Assembly (NCBI RefSeq): GCF_000517265.1
Contig: NZ_AYSJ01000009.1
Coordinates: 95,359-127,540, forward strand
Reading direction: 5' to 3'
Source: Photorhabdus khanii NC19
GTDB lineage: Bacteria > Pseudomonadota > Gammaproteobacteria > Enterobacterales > Enterobacteriaceae
Length of the DNA stretch: 32,182 bases
A program made the translations under genes and the position numbers. Positions within the stretch are counted from its first letter, which is position 1. Each line of letters begins with the position of its first letter. Of the stretch, positions 8,173-17,796 are shown piece after piece. Under the pieces are notes generated by a model that was not told where the DNA came from, did not search any database, and saw only the letters and a list, made by a program, of their open reading frames with translations.

Positions 8173-9328
8173 TCCCTACCCGGTTCCTGATTATCGGGTT
8201 GCATCACTACAAATTCTGCAAAATGTTGATGCGTTTGCTCGTCAGGGGGCGGATGTTTATCTGGTTGTGCCTGAAGGTAAAAATACCGTAGAGGAGATAC
8301 TTGGGCGCTCATTATCATCATCAGCTAAACTGATATCGTTACGCAATATCCGGCGTAAATGGTATTTTCCGTTGAATACCCAAAAGATGTTCTATTTTCA
8401 GGTTTCCAGCTGGTTGAGCAAGAATGAGGTAAACGCCGTTTTTACCCGTAATCTGAAAATTGCGAAGTATCTATTATGTAAACACCCAGAAATTCCGCTG
8501 TTTTTCGAAAGTCATGAGATTTTTGCTCAGTCATTTAAGGAGTCACATGATTTAGGTAAAAATAAAAATCAGCGTAAATATCAGAAGTTGAGAGAAACCG
8601 AGCACTTTGTTTATAGCCAGTCCCGGGTTGTTTTTGTTCTGACCTCGCTACTGCGTGATGACATTATTAGTGAATATCATGTCGATACATCTATTGTTAT
8701 TGCGCCAGATGGTGTGGATATGCTGGCAGCAGAGTCGATGTCATCAAATAAACTTGCATCAACTAAGAGTGAATTCCCAACTCAGATTCTTTATCTGGGC
8801 AGTTTGCATCATTGGAAGGGGGTTCCGACGGCGATTAAGGCGATGAGTTATCTTGAAAATGCAGCACTGAATATTGCTGGAGGTGAACCAGAACAAATTC
8901 AACAGCTACAGCAGATTGCCCAGCAGATTGGTGTTTGTGACCGAGTCAATTTTCTTGGGTTTGTTCAGCCTAAATTGCGTTTCCAGATAATTGCAGATAA
9001 TGATATTTGTCTGTTGCCATTAACTAAAACCAGCATTGGCAGCCGCTATACCTCACCACTGAAGTTATTTGAGTATATGGCGATGGGTAAACCTGTAGTT
9101 ATTTCCGATTTTCCTTCTATTCGTGATGTGGTTGATGAAAACGCGGTCAGTTTTGCTGACAGTGAGAATGCGGAAAGTTTTGCCCAGCAAATCCAGTCAT
9201 TAAGAGACAATCCAAAGAGAGTTAAAGCGCAAGTCGGTTATGCAAAAATGCTGGTAACAGAGCGTCTTAACTGGGATAAGCGGGCCAGGCTTATTATGCA
9301 GACAATATCAAAGGATATTTCTGCATAA
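8153..9328 (+). CDS. GT4-family glycosyltransferase (LPS core)
   Basis: Family 4 glycosyltransferase, 391 aa, beginning MKIAYIDPYPVPDYRVASLQ. The donor domain has ILYLGSLHHWKGVPTAIKAM, NIAGGEPEQIQQLQ and SPLKLFEYMAMGKPVVISD. This last motif keeps the second Glu of the usual pair but carries the S-P-x-K-x-F-E-Y-M variant common in a GT4 subgroup. The start overlaps the preceding gene by 20 bases in another frame. Only 56 bases separate its stop from the end of the convergent waaL gene, and I see no clear terminator there. Context suggests a core-extending transferase, with substrate unassigned. Confidence 0.85.
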   Translation: MKIAYIDPYPVPDYRVASLQILQNVDAFARQGADVYLVVPEGKNTVEEILGRSLSSSAKLISLRNIRRKWYFPLNTQKMFYFQVSSWLSKNEVNAVFTRNLKIAKYLLCKHPEIPLFFESHEIFAQSFKESHDLGKNKNQRKYQKLRETEHFVYSQSRVVFVLTSLLRDDIISEYHVDTSIVIAPDGVDMLAAESMSSNKLASTKSEFPTQILYLGSLHHWKGVPTAIKAMSYLENAALNIAGGEPEQIQQLQQIAQQIGVCDRVNFLGFVQPKLRFQIIADNDICLLPLTKTSIGSRYTSPLKLFEYMAMGKPVVISDFPSIRDVVDENAVSFADSENAESFAQQIQSLRDNPKRVKAQVGYAKMLVTERLNWDKRARLIMQTISKDISA

Positions 9329-9384
9329 TAATCGGTGTGGAGATGGTCGTATACAGCCACTGATGATATGGCTGGGATATTTTG

Positions 9385-10608
9385 TTAGTCACTTTTCTTT
9401 TTATATAGCGCAATCATCAAACCAAATAAAATACCTATCTCATTGATATAGGTATTTTCAAAAGCTCCACGGACAATAAATAGTCCGATAAATCCAGTTA
9501 GCAGAATAACTCCTGCCTGCCTCACTATTTCGTTGTTACGGCTAATAATATGACTACCTGTGTGCAGCGCTGAGATGGTCATCAACAAAGTTGTGATCAG
9601 GCCGATGATTCCACCAGCAAACCAGAGTGCCAGAAAGATATTATGAGGGCCGATAGATGTACGAAATATCCAGTCTGGATAGTCAGCAACTCGTTCGTTG
9701 TAGACCTTATGGTAGACTTTATTGCCATAACCATAGCCTTTAATTGGATTCTCCAGAATTAACTCAAAAGCAGCTCCTTGGGTGCCATTGGTATAGCGAT
9801 GGCTGCTATCTGTCTGGGTGAGTTTCCAAAATAGTAATTTAATATCTGAATAATGTGTCATAGTGGTGTGAATAACCCCAACTAAGAGGCTAAGGCTTAA
9901 ACCTGCTGCTATGACTAGTTTCCATTCCCGGTTAATAGTGATGATAAAGGTCGTTATAACAACAGCAGCTACCCAGGCACCACGGGTTAAGGTACCTAAC
10001 AACAGAAACAGGCTGATAGCTGAAGCAATAGCCAATATCAGCCAGCTAACTAAGGTATGCTTTTTCCACAATGCCCAGGTACAGAGTAAAATTGGGAAAT
10101 AGAAAATAAAACCGTAAGAAAATTCCCGGTGGCTATAGCCGGTGAAAGGCATTTCACCCTGATTGTAGTTAATAATGTATCTACCGATATCAGTCAGACA
10201 TATTGCCAGCATCCCCATGGCGAATGAGAACAGAATCATCTTGGCAATGCTTTCTTTATTCTCGTTGTACAATACAACCGGAAAAGTAAAACTGAACAGC
10301 AGCAATCCATTTAGAATAGGTTTATTCATCTCTTGAAAACTCAATGTGGGATCGACTGAAATCGCGACTGAGTAGAACATTGCTAAGATGAATAACAGAA
10401 TGGATAGAAATAGCGAATTACGCATAGAGTGCATTACCTGACGAAAATCTGTTACCAGATAGGTCAGCGCGGTAATGCCAATCAGGATAATAACCAGGTT
10501 TTTATATCTTGTTATATCAGGCAGATAAACAAGGGCTATATAAATCCCAATAAGGGATAAATTCCATAATGATTTTTTATTACAACTTTTAAGATTAAAA
10601 ATATTCAT
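9385..10608 (-). CDS. waaL: O-antigen ligase, WaaL type
   Basis: Multi-pass inner-membrane ligase that transfers undecaprenyl-linked O-antigen to the finished lipid A-core in the periplasm. The 407-aa protein is almost entirely hydrophobic, with about ten to twelve membrane segments. Two hallmarks of the Wzy_C/WaaL family are visible: the conserved Arg in LLGTLTRGAWVA (about residue 209), and the His of GPHNIFLALWFAGG (about residue 322) at the end of the large periplasmic loop. Start ATG 10608; a TTG directly before it is less likely. Transcribed opposite to its flanking genes: convergent with the glycosyltransferases and divergent from mutM. A Wzy-type polymerase is the main alternative, but the setting in a core locus and the length favour WaaL. 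Confidence 0.78.
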   Translation of the reverse strand: MNIFNLKSCNKKSLWNLSLIGIYIALVYLPDITRYKNLVIILIGITALTYLVTDFRQVMHSMRNSLFLSILLFILAMFYSVAISVDPTLSFQEMNKPILNGLLLFSFTFPVVLYNENKESIAKMILFSFAMGMLAICLTDIGRYIINYNQGEMPFTGYSHREFSYGFIFYFPILLCTWALWKKHTLVSWLILAIASAISLFLLLGTLTRGAWVAAVVITTFIITINREWKLVIAAGLSLSLLVGVIHTTMTHYSDIKLLFWKLTQTDSSHRYTNGTQGAAFELILENPIKGYGYGNKVYHKVYNERVADYPDWIFRTSIGPHNIFLALWFAGGIIGLITTLLMTISALHTGSHIISRNNEIVRQAGVILLTGFIGLFIVRGAFENTYINEIGILFGLMIALYKKKSD

Positions 10609-10723
10609 CAATCGGTTTTCATTTCTGTTGAACTTGGTTGGAAATGATACATGAAAAGATTATCTTAATCTGCTGAGATGCAATAGAGTTGAAACAAACA
10701 GACATAATACAGGAGTTATTATC

Positions 10724-11533
10724 ATGCCAGAACTACCAGAGGTAGAAACCAGCCGGAGAGGAATAGAGCCACATCTGGTAGGGAACGTGATCCAACATGC
10801 GGTAGTCCGGAATGGGAGGTTACGCTGGCCGGTAGCGGAAGAAATTATGAAGCTGAGTGATCAGCTTGTGCTCAGTGTTCAACGCCGGGCCAAATATTTG
10901 CTGATTGAATTGGCTGATGGTTGGATTATTGTCCATTTGGGTATGTCGGGCAGCTTACGGATCTTGTCGGAGGAACGTTCTGCTGAAAAACATGATCATG
11001 TAGATTTAGTTATGGCAGACGGCAAGGTTTTGCGTTATACCGACCCAAGACGGTTTGGAGCGTGGCTATGGAGTGATGATCTCAATCAGTGCTCAGTATT
11101 AACGCATTTGGGGCCTGAACCACTTTCTAATGATTTTAACGGCTCTTATCTCTACACTCGATCAAGTAGTAAAAAAACATTGATTAAGCCTTGGTTAATG
11201 GATAATAAACTGGTTGTCGGTGTCGGTAATATCTATGCGAATGAAGCATTGTTTACTGCCCATATTCGGCCTGATCGCCCGGCACATACATTAACTGAGC
11301 GTGAGGCAGATTTACTAGCAGAAACGATTAAAAAGGTCCTGCAACGATCTATTGAGCAGGGGGGAACAACGCTCAGGGATTTCCTGCAATCTGATGGTAA
11401 GCCGGGGTATTTTGCTCAGGAACTGTTTGTTTATGGCAGGGCAGGAGAGCCATGCCGGATTTGTGGTGAGAAAATAGAAAGTATCAAACTTGGGCAGCGC
11501 AGTACTTTCTTTTGTCGTCGCTGCCAGTTTTAG
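10724..11533 (+). CDS. mutM: Formamidopyrimidine-DNA glycosylase (MutM/Fpg)
   Basis: Base-excision repair enzyme that removes 8-oxoguanine and formamidopyrimidines and nicks the abasic site (bifunctional beta,delta-lyase). The 269 aa begin [20 protein letters not shown]: Pro2 is the Schiff-base nucleophile and Glu3 the acid. The conserved Lys is in [11 protein letters not shown] (about residue 57), and [12 protein letters not shown] is the helix-two-turn-helix region. The C-terminal zinc finger has four Cys (CRIC...CRRC). A good ribosome-binding site AGGAG lies about 8 bases before the ATG. In E. coli it follows rpmG directly. Here it is displaced by about 6 kb of LPS genes but stays next to coaD-waaE-waaA. 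Confidence 0.97.
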   Translation: MPELPEVETSRRGIEPHLVGNVIQHAVVRNGRLRWPVAEEIMKLSDQLVLSVQRRAKYLLIELADGWIIVHLGMSGSLRILSEERSAEKHDHVDLVMADGKVLRYTDPRRFGAWLWSDDLNQCSVLTHLGPEPLSNDFNGSYLYTRSSSKKTLIKPWLMDNKLVVGVGNIYANEALFTAHIRPDRPAHTLTEREADLLAETIKKVLQRSIEQGGTTLRDFLQSDGKPGYFAQELFVYGRAGEPCRICGEKIESIKLGQRSTFFCRRCQF

Positions 11534-11607
11534 TTGATATCGGAGAGTTGGGGAGGCGTAGTAAGGGAGAGATCCTACAGTGCGTCGCTCCCAGTGAGCT
11601 CAGTAAA

Positions 11608-12863
<1,256 letters not shown>

Positions 12864-14141
12864 TTAGTGGCTCCGGGGCGGGAGATAGGGTTCCAGTAAT
12901 TTAAGCAGACGTTGAAGCGCTCCCTGATTTTCATGTAATACTTCCGCTGCGTGGCGGCCATAGTACAGGCGATAATCTTCGTCAGTTAGTAAGCTATTGA
13001 TTTCGGTGAACAAAGACTGGCTATCCGTAACGGTAATCAGACCATTAGCCTGATCCAGTTTGGCGCAGATATCTTTAAAGTTAAAGGTATGTGGGCCCAT
13101 CAACACGGGAATGGCGTGGGCGGCGGCTTCCAGTGGGTTATGCCCACCACGTTCGACCAGGCTGCCACCAACAAAAGCCAGATCAGCAATACCATAGAGC
13201 AGCATCAGCTCACCCATAGTATCACCGATAACAACCTGAATATTGGCGTCAGGAATTTTATCGGAGCTGCGAAGAATATAACTTAGTCCGGCTTTCTTTG
13301 TTAATTCTTCAGCTTTAGTAAAACGTTCAGGATGGCGTGGCACTAGAATCAGTAGCAGATTTGGACATTGTTTTAGCAACTTGCAATGAGCATCCAGAAT
13401 AATGCTCTCTTCTCCATCATGAGTACTGGTCGCTATCCAGACAGGACGGCGAGCAGCCCATTGGCGTCGTAATGTCACGGCTTTAGCTGCTAATTCAGGC
13501 GTTACTGAGATATCGAATTTCAAACTACCGGTGACAGCCAGCTGAGAGCGCCTCAAACCCAGTTCAATAAAACGTTCGCTATCTTCCTGATTCTGAGCCG
13601 CAATCAAGGTAATTTTTCGCAAAATTATTTTTACGAAATTACCTACTTTCTGGTATCCCGCGGCTGAACGTGTAGATAAACGGGCATTAGCAATAACCAG
13701 AGGAATGTTACGTTGGTGGAGTTGAAAAATCAGATTAGGCCAAAGTTCTGTTTCCATAATGATGACTAACTTTGGATTAACTTGATTGAGAAAGCGTTCC
13801 ATGGAGCCGGGAAGATCGTATGGCAAATAGACGTGATTGACATCATTTCCCAACGCGGAGAGGACTCTTTCTGAGCCCGTTGGTGTCATCGTCGTCACTG
13901 TAATCGGTAAAAAAGGGTAATGATGGCGTAAAGCTCTAACTAAAGGGATTGCAGCCAGCGTCTCACCCACGGACACGGAATGAAGCAGAATGCCTCCAGC
14001 GGCAACTTTACCGGCACAGAAACCATAACGTTCACCCCAACGTTTACGGTAAGCAGGAGCCTTGCGGCTGCGAAGTAATAAACGCAACCAAATCAGAGGT
14101 TGGATAAGGTAGAGAAGTACCTGATATAAACGCAGTAACAT
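12864..14141 (-). CDS. waaA: Kdo transferase WaaA (KdtA)
   Basis: Transfers Kdo residues from CMP-Kdo to lipid IVA, the first committed step of inner-core assembly. Membrane-anchored GT30 enzyme on the cytosolic face. An N-terminal anchor (LLYLIQPLIWLRLLLRSRK) precedes the catalytic part with LLHSVSVGETLAAIPLVRAL, VTTMTPTGSERV, METELWPNL, TGSLKFDISV and FVGGSLVERGGHNPLEAAAH. The chosen start MLLRLYQ at 14141 gives 425 aa, the E. coli length. A longer frame to 14183 has no family support. First gene of waaA-waaE-coaD and divergent from waaQ. Confidence 0.96.
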   Translation of the reverse strand: MLLRLYQVLLYLIQPLIWLRLLLRSRKAPAYRKRWGERYGFCAGKVAAGGILLHSVSVGETLAAIPLVRALRHHYPFLPITVTTMTPTGSERVLSALGNDVNHVYLPYDLPGSMERFLNQVNPKLVIIMETELWPNLIFQLHQRNIPLVIANARLSTRSAAGYQKVGNFVKIILRKITLIAAQNQEDSERFIELGLRRSQLAVTGSLKFDISVTPELAAKAVTLRRQWAARRPVWIATSTHDGEESIILDAHCKLLKQCPNLLLILVPRHPERFTKAEELTKKAGLSYILRSSDKIPDANIQVVIGDTMGELMLLYGIADLAFVGGSLVERGGHNPLEAAAHAIPVLMGPHTFNFKDICAKLDQANGLITVTDSQSLFTEINSLLTDEDYRLYYGRHAAEVLHENQGALQRLLKLLEPYLPPRSH

Positions 14142-14258
14142 TCTATCAAATTCATTTATATAAATTAGCGCCAATAGTATCACACTGCTTCAAAGAAAGT
14201 ATGAAAATGCGTATAGCCTCTAGGATCTGAACAGAATAAGAACGGGAAATTAGGCTTT

Positions 14259-14288
14259 TTGGGTAAAATTGTGCTTCTATTATATATA
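14259..14288 (+). promoter_or_regulatory. Candidate promoter for the waaQ operon
   Basis: TTGGGT (14259-14264) is followed after 16 or 18 bases by TATATA (14281-14286 or 14283-14288) in the waaA-waaQ intergenic region. It would give a leader of about 75 bases holding a small hairpin (GTAGC...GCTAC, 14292-14315). Sequence-only call. Confidence 0.38.
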
Positions 14289-14291
14289 AAA

Positions 14292-14317
14292 GTAGCAGGA
14301 GTTTCTTGCAGCTACCG
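14292..14317. promoter_or_regulatory. Inverted repeat in waaA-waaQ spacer, partly ops-like
   Basis: GTAGC (14292-14296) and GCTAC (14311-14315) flank a smaller GCAGG/CTTGC hairpin. Read on the minus strand, towards waaA, the sequence CCGGTAGCTGC matches 6 of 8 positions of the ops core GGCGGTAG used by the antiterminator RfaH on LPS operons. The match is incomplete and points away from waaQ, so RfaH control is only a possibility. Confidence 0.2.
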
Positions 14318-14371
14318 GACATATAGAGACAGTTTTTTCCTTATTATCTGTATCTTTATATTGGGAATACT

Positions 14372-15436
14372 ATGAGTAAATTACCAGCTCAATTTAGCCG
14401 TATTCTGATAATAAAGTTACGGCATCATGGTGATGTGCTATTAGTTACACCTGTTATTAATACTCTGAAGGATAATTATCCTTCAGTGGAAATTGATGTT
14501 TTACTCTACAAAGAAACAGAACCGATATTGGCTAATTTTTCTTCTGTAGCGAATATATTTTCTATGGATAGACAATGGAGGAAGCAAGGAGCCAGAGTAC
14601 ATTTTAGTCATGAATGGCGATTACTTAAACAATTAAGGAATCGTAAATATGACATAGTTATTAATCTTGCTGATCAATGGTATAGTGCGTTTGTGACACG
14701 GTTTACTAGAGCAAAAGTACGTATTGGGCTTGATTTAGCAAAACGGCGAAGCCTGTTTTGGAAAAAATGTTTCACAAATCTAGTACCGACAGAGCATAGT
14801 GAATTTTTGCATATCGTTGAGCAAAATTTGTCAACTCTTTCGCTGTTAAATCTTCCATCGACCAGTACTAAAGTGACGATGAGTTACCGTCAGGAGGATA
14901 GAGACACTGTTCGGATGCTTCTTGAGCAGCACGGGGTAAGTCAAAAATATATTGTGGTGCAGCCAACATCCCGCTGGTTTTTCAAATGTTGGGATGAGAA
15001 AAAGATGAGTGAAACGATCAGTGCGTTACAGTCTGATGGTTGGACAGTTGTTGTTACCTCCGGGCCAGATCGTAAGGAAGAAGATATGGTCGAGACTATT
15101 TTATCAAGCTGCCCAAAAGAAAGTGTTATTTCTTTTGCTGGCCTATTAACCTTGCCTCAACTTGCAGCGCTGATTGATGAAGCTAATTTATTCATAGGGG
15201 TAGACTCTATTTCTATGCATATGGCCGCAGCATTGAAAACACCTTGTATTGCTTTATTTGGGCCATCAAAGTTAGTATTCTGGCGCCCATGGGAAGCGAA
15301 GGGTGAAGTAATTTGGGCTGGTGATTATGGCGATTTACCTGATCCTGATGATGTTGATACTAAAACGGGCATACGTTATCTGAATGTCATTCCCAGTGAT
15401 GTAGTTATTGCTGCCGCCCGGAGAAATTTATTATGA
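14372..15436 (+). CDS. waaQ: LPS core heptosyltransferase III WaaQ
   Basis: GT9 enzyme that adds the branching HepIII to HepII of the inner core from ADP-heptose. The 354-aa protein matches the WaaQ pattern: RILIIKLRHHGDVLLVTPVI at the N-terminus (the KLRHHGDVLL signature separates WaaQ from WaaC and WaaF), VQPTSRWFFKCWD in the middle, and FIGVDSISMHMAAALKTPCIALFGPS followed by FWRPW in the C-terminal donor domain. GGGA lies 6 bases before the ATG. It overlaps the next gene by 4 bases (ATGA), starting a coupled waaQ-wabG-wabH unit divergent from waaA. Confidence 0.92.
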   Translation: MSKLPAQFSRILIIKLRHHGDVLLVTPVINTLKDNYPSVEIDVLLYKETEPILANFSSVANIFSMDRQWRKQGARVHFSHEWRLLKQLRNRKYDIVINLADQWYSAFVTRFTRAKVRIGLDLAKRRSLFWKKCFTNLVPTEHSEFLHIVEQNLSTLSLLNLPSTSTKVTMSYRQEDRDTVRMLLEQHGVSQKYIVVQPTSRWFFKCWDEKKMSETISALQSDGWTVVVTSGPDRKEEDMVETILSSCPKESVISFAGLLTLPQLAALIDEANLFIGVDSISMHMAAALKTPCIALFGPSKLVFWRPWEAKGEVIWAGDYGDLPDPDDVDTKTGIRYLNVIPSDVVIAAARRNLL

Positions 15437-16563
15437 AATCAGTACGTCTTGCGATTGTTCGGCAGAAATATCGCTCGGATGGTGGAGCAGAACGTTTTGT
15501 CTCCCGCGCCTTAGAAGCTTTAGGTAATGAAAATCTGGAGCTCAATGTTATTACTCGTTCCTGGCAGGGAGACATTAGCCCTGACTGGTATGTTCATTTA
15601 GCAAATCCTCATAAATGGGGAAGAATCAGCCGTGAGAGAGGATTTGCTAAAGCGGCCAGAGCAGTATGGGAAAAAGAGCAATTTGATCTTGTTCAAAGTC
15701 ATGAACGCATTGCTGGTTGCGATATTTACCGTGCGGGTGATGGTGTTCATCAGCGGTGGTTGCAGCAGCGTGCCCGGGTTTTATCCTCTTGGAGAGGCAA
15801 ATTACTTTTTGCGAGTCGTTACCATCGTTATGTTATGGATGCGGAGCAAAAAATGTATTTGGCACCAGAACTAAAAATGGTTATTTGTAACTCGGAAATG
15901 GTAAAACGGGAGGTCATGGCGGATTTTGGGCTTTCGGAGAGAAAAATATCAGTTATTTATAATGCGATAGACCATAAGCAATTTTTTCCGGCAATAGAAT
16001 CTCAAAGAATGCTGTTAAGAAAAGAATATAATCTTCCCCGACAGGCGAAATGTTTCGTTTATGTTGGTTCTGGGTTTGAGCGAAAGGGGCTAAAAGTAGC
16101 GATTCAAGCAGTTAGTGCTACTGATGCATATTTAATTGTTGTGGGTCAGGATAAAGAAGAGAAGAAATATAAGCAATTAGCTAATTCTCTGGGGTGCAAT
16201 GAGCGAATCAGATTTATGGGCGTTCAGAAAAAGACACTGCCTTTTTATCAGATTGCAGATGGCTTGCTGTTACCTACCTTATATGATCCGTTCCCAAATG
16301 TGATATTGGAGGCAATGGCTTGTGGGCTTCCGGTCATAACCAGTACGACATGCGGTGGTGCTGAATTTGTTACCTCTGGAAGTAACGGGTTTATATGTGA
16401 TGCTTTGGATATCCGGGATATTACAGAAGCGATGCAAAATACGCCTTCTGATCATTTGAATAATAAAATGTCAGTATTAGCAAGAACTAAGGTACTGCCT
16501 TATACACCCGAACATTTATCACAACAGCTGATTGGACTATACGAAAGGGTGCTCTCATCATGA
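15433..16563 (+). CDS. wabG: WabG-type LPS core galacturonosyltransferase (GT4)
   Basis: The 376-aa GT4 enzyme closely follows my recollection of Klebsiella WabG, which transfers galacturonic acid to the alpha-1,3 position of HepII. Shared signatures: LAIVRQKYRSDGGAERFVSR at the N-terminus, SHERIAGCDIYRAGDGVHQR, VYVGSGFERKGL, and the donor motif LYDPFPNVILEAMACGLPVITS, where Asp stands in for the first Glu of E-x7-E. It replaces E. coli WaaG, which adds glucose. Its presence predicts a phosphate-poor, GalA-bearing core. ATGA overlaps at both ends couple it to waaQ and the next gene. Confidence 0.88.
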   Translation: MKSVRLAIVRQKYRSDGGAERFVSRALEALGNENLELNVITRSWQGDISPDWYVHLANPHKWGRISRERGFAKAARAVWEKEQFDLVQSHERIAGCDIYRAGDGVHQRWLQQRARVLSSWRGKLLFASRYHRYVMDAEQKMYLAPELKMVICNSEMVKREVMADFGLSERKISVIYNAIDHKQFFPAIESQRMLLRKEYNLPRQAKCFVYVGSGFERKGLKVAIQAVSATDAYLIVVGQDKEEKKYKQLANSLGCNERIRFMGVQKKTLPFYQIADGLLLPTLYDPFPNVILEAMACGLPVITSTTCGGAEFVTSGSNGFICDALDIRDITEAMQNTPSDHLNNKMSVLARTKVLPYTPEHLSQQLIGLYERVLSS

Positions 16564-17654
16564 AAGGACACATATTATTTATCATTGATGGATTACCTGG
16601 TGGCGGTGCAGAAAATGTCACTATCCGGCTTTGTGATGGTCTGCAACAGAAAGGGTATGATATTACGCTGCTTTCTCTGGCGGAAAAATGTGAGTATTTA
16701 GTGCCTGGTGGCATTGAACTGATTATTGATGCTGATGAGTACAATGGGCCTTTTAGAAGACAGACTGAGATTTGCCGTAGGGCTAAATCTATGGATAAAG
16801 TTTTAGAAAAAATATTTCTTCGGAAGGGAATCCCCTCATTGATTGTATCAAATTTGCATAAAACCGATCGCATTGTCGTGAAATCAAAGGTATTAGCGGG
16901 ATTAAATGTGTGGTTTTGTATACATGGTGTGTTCTCGAGTTCGTATCTTGGCAATAAAAGCGGATTACCCCGTTGGATAAAGAAACAGAAAATTAAATGG
17001 ACATATAATAATCGGAATCTAATTTGTGTCTCTGATGCCGTCGGGAAAGATTTAGCAACTAATCTGTCACTCGTACCTAAGAAAATGGTGACAATTTATA
17101 ATCCTTTCAACATTCCTGACATTAAAGAAAAATCTTTGCAAAATAATCCTTATTCGGATGAAACGTATTTATTACATGTTGGCCGATTTCACCAGGTCAA
17201 GCGACATGATCGTTTATTAGAGGCTTTTGCGAAAGCAGCTCTGCCATGTAAATTATTGATTGTTGGTCATGGAGATGAGTCTATTACTCAACAGATAAAA
17301 CAAAAGATTGTGGATTTAAACTTACAATCTAAAGTCATCTTAACCGGATTCCTCGAAAATCCATTACCTGTTATTCGTGGAGCTAAAGCGGTTGTCTTGA
17401 GTTCTGACAGTGAAGGGCTGGGTAATGTACTGATTGAATCATTGATTTGCGATACTCCAATTGTCAGTGTTGCATGCCCAGGTGGTGTGAATGAAATTAT
17501 GGTTGGTGAGTTGGAAAAATATAAATCAGAACTGACAGTTGACTCACTTGCAGAGAAAATGAAACTTGTTTTCCTGGAGCCTCCTGTGATCACAGAGGAT
17601 ATGTATAAGAAGTTTGATTTAGATATTGTTTTGGCAAAATATTTATCTTTATAA
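16560..17654 (+). CDS. wabH: GT4 glycosyltransferase, WabH-like (GlcNAc to core GalA)
   Basis: Family 4 transferase of 364 aa with opening ILFIIDGLPGGGAENVTIRL, donor-domain LLHVGRFHQVKRHDRLLEAF and LLIVGHGDE, and an intact E-x7-E motif (EGLGNVLIE). In Klebsiella and Proteus, WabH follows WabG and adds GlcNAc to the GalA, which WabN then deacetylates. The same order waaQ-wabG-wabH-wabN is seen here, so the assignment rests on both similarity and position. It overlaps wabG by 4 bases. A gap of 142 bases separates it from wabN, where TTGGAC (17697) and GATAAG (17720) are a weak promoter-like pair. Confidence 0.8.
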   Translation: MKGHILFIIDGLPGGGAENVTIRLCDGLQQKGYDITLLSLAEKCEYLVPGGIELIIDADEYNGPFRRQTEICRRAKSMDKVLEKIFLRKGIPSLIVSNLHKTDRIVVKSKVLAGLNVWFCIHGVFSSSYLGNKSGLPRWIKKQKIKWTYNNRNLICVSDAVGKDLATNLSLVPKKMVTIYNPFNIPDIKEKSLQNNPYSDETYLLHVGRFHQVKRHDRLLEAFAKAALPCKLLIVGHGDESITQQIKQKIVDLNLQSKVILTGFLENPLPVIRGAKAVVLSSDSEGLGNVLIESLICDTPIVSVACPGGVNEIMVGELEKYKSELTVDSLAEKMKLVFLEPPVITEDMYKKFDLDIVLAKYLSL

Positions 17655-17796
17655 AGCTGAATAAGCTAACTCATTGTTTACTCTGAGTAAATAAAGTTGG
17701 ACATAGCGACTCTTTTAGCGATAAGTTAATTGCGCTGTATCGCTGACCTGCGTACCATAACACCATTATTTTGGGTCTGTTTTGGGCACACCTCTA

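Noticed and set aside
11534-11607. Terminator or ERIC-like repeat between mutM and coaD
   Set aside because: GGGAG...CTCCC and GTAG...CTAC pair only imperfectly, there is no good T-tract, and similarity to the ERIC consensus is too weak to claim.
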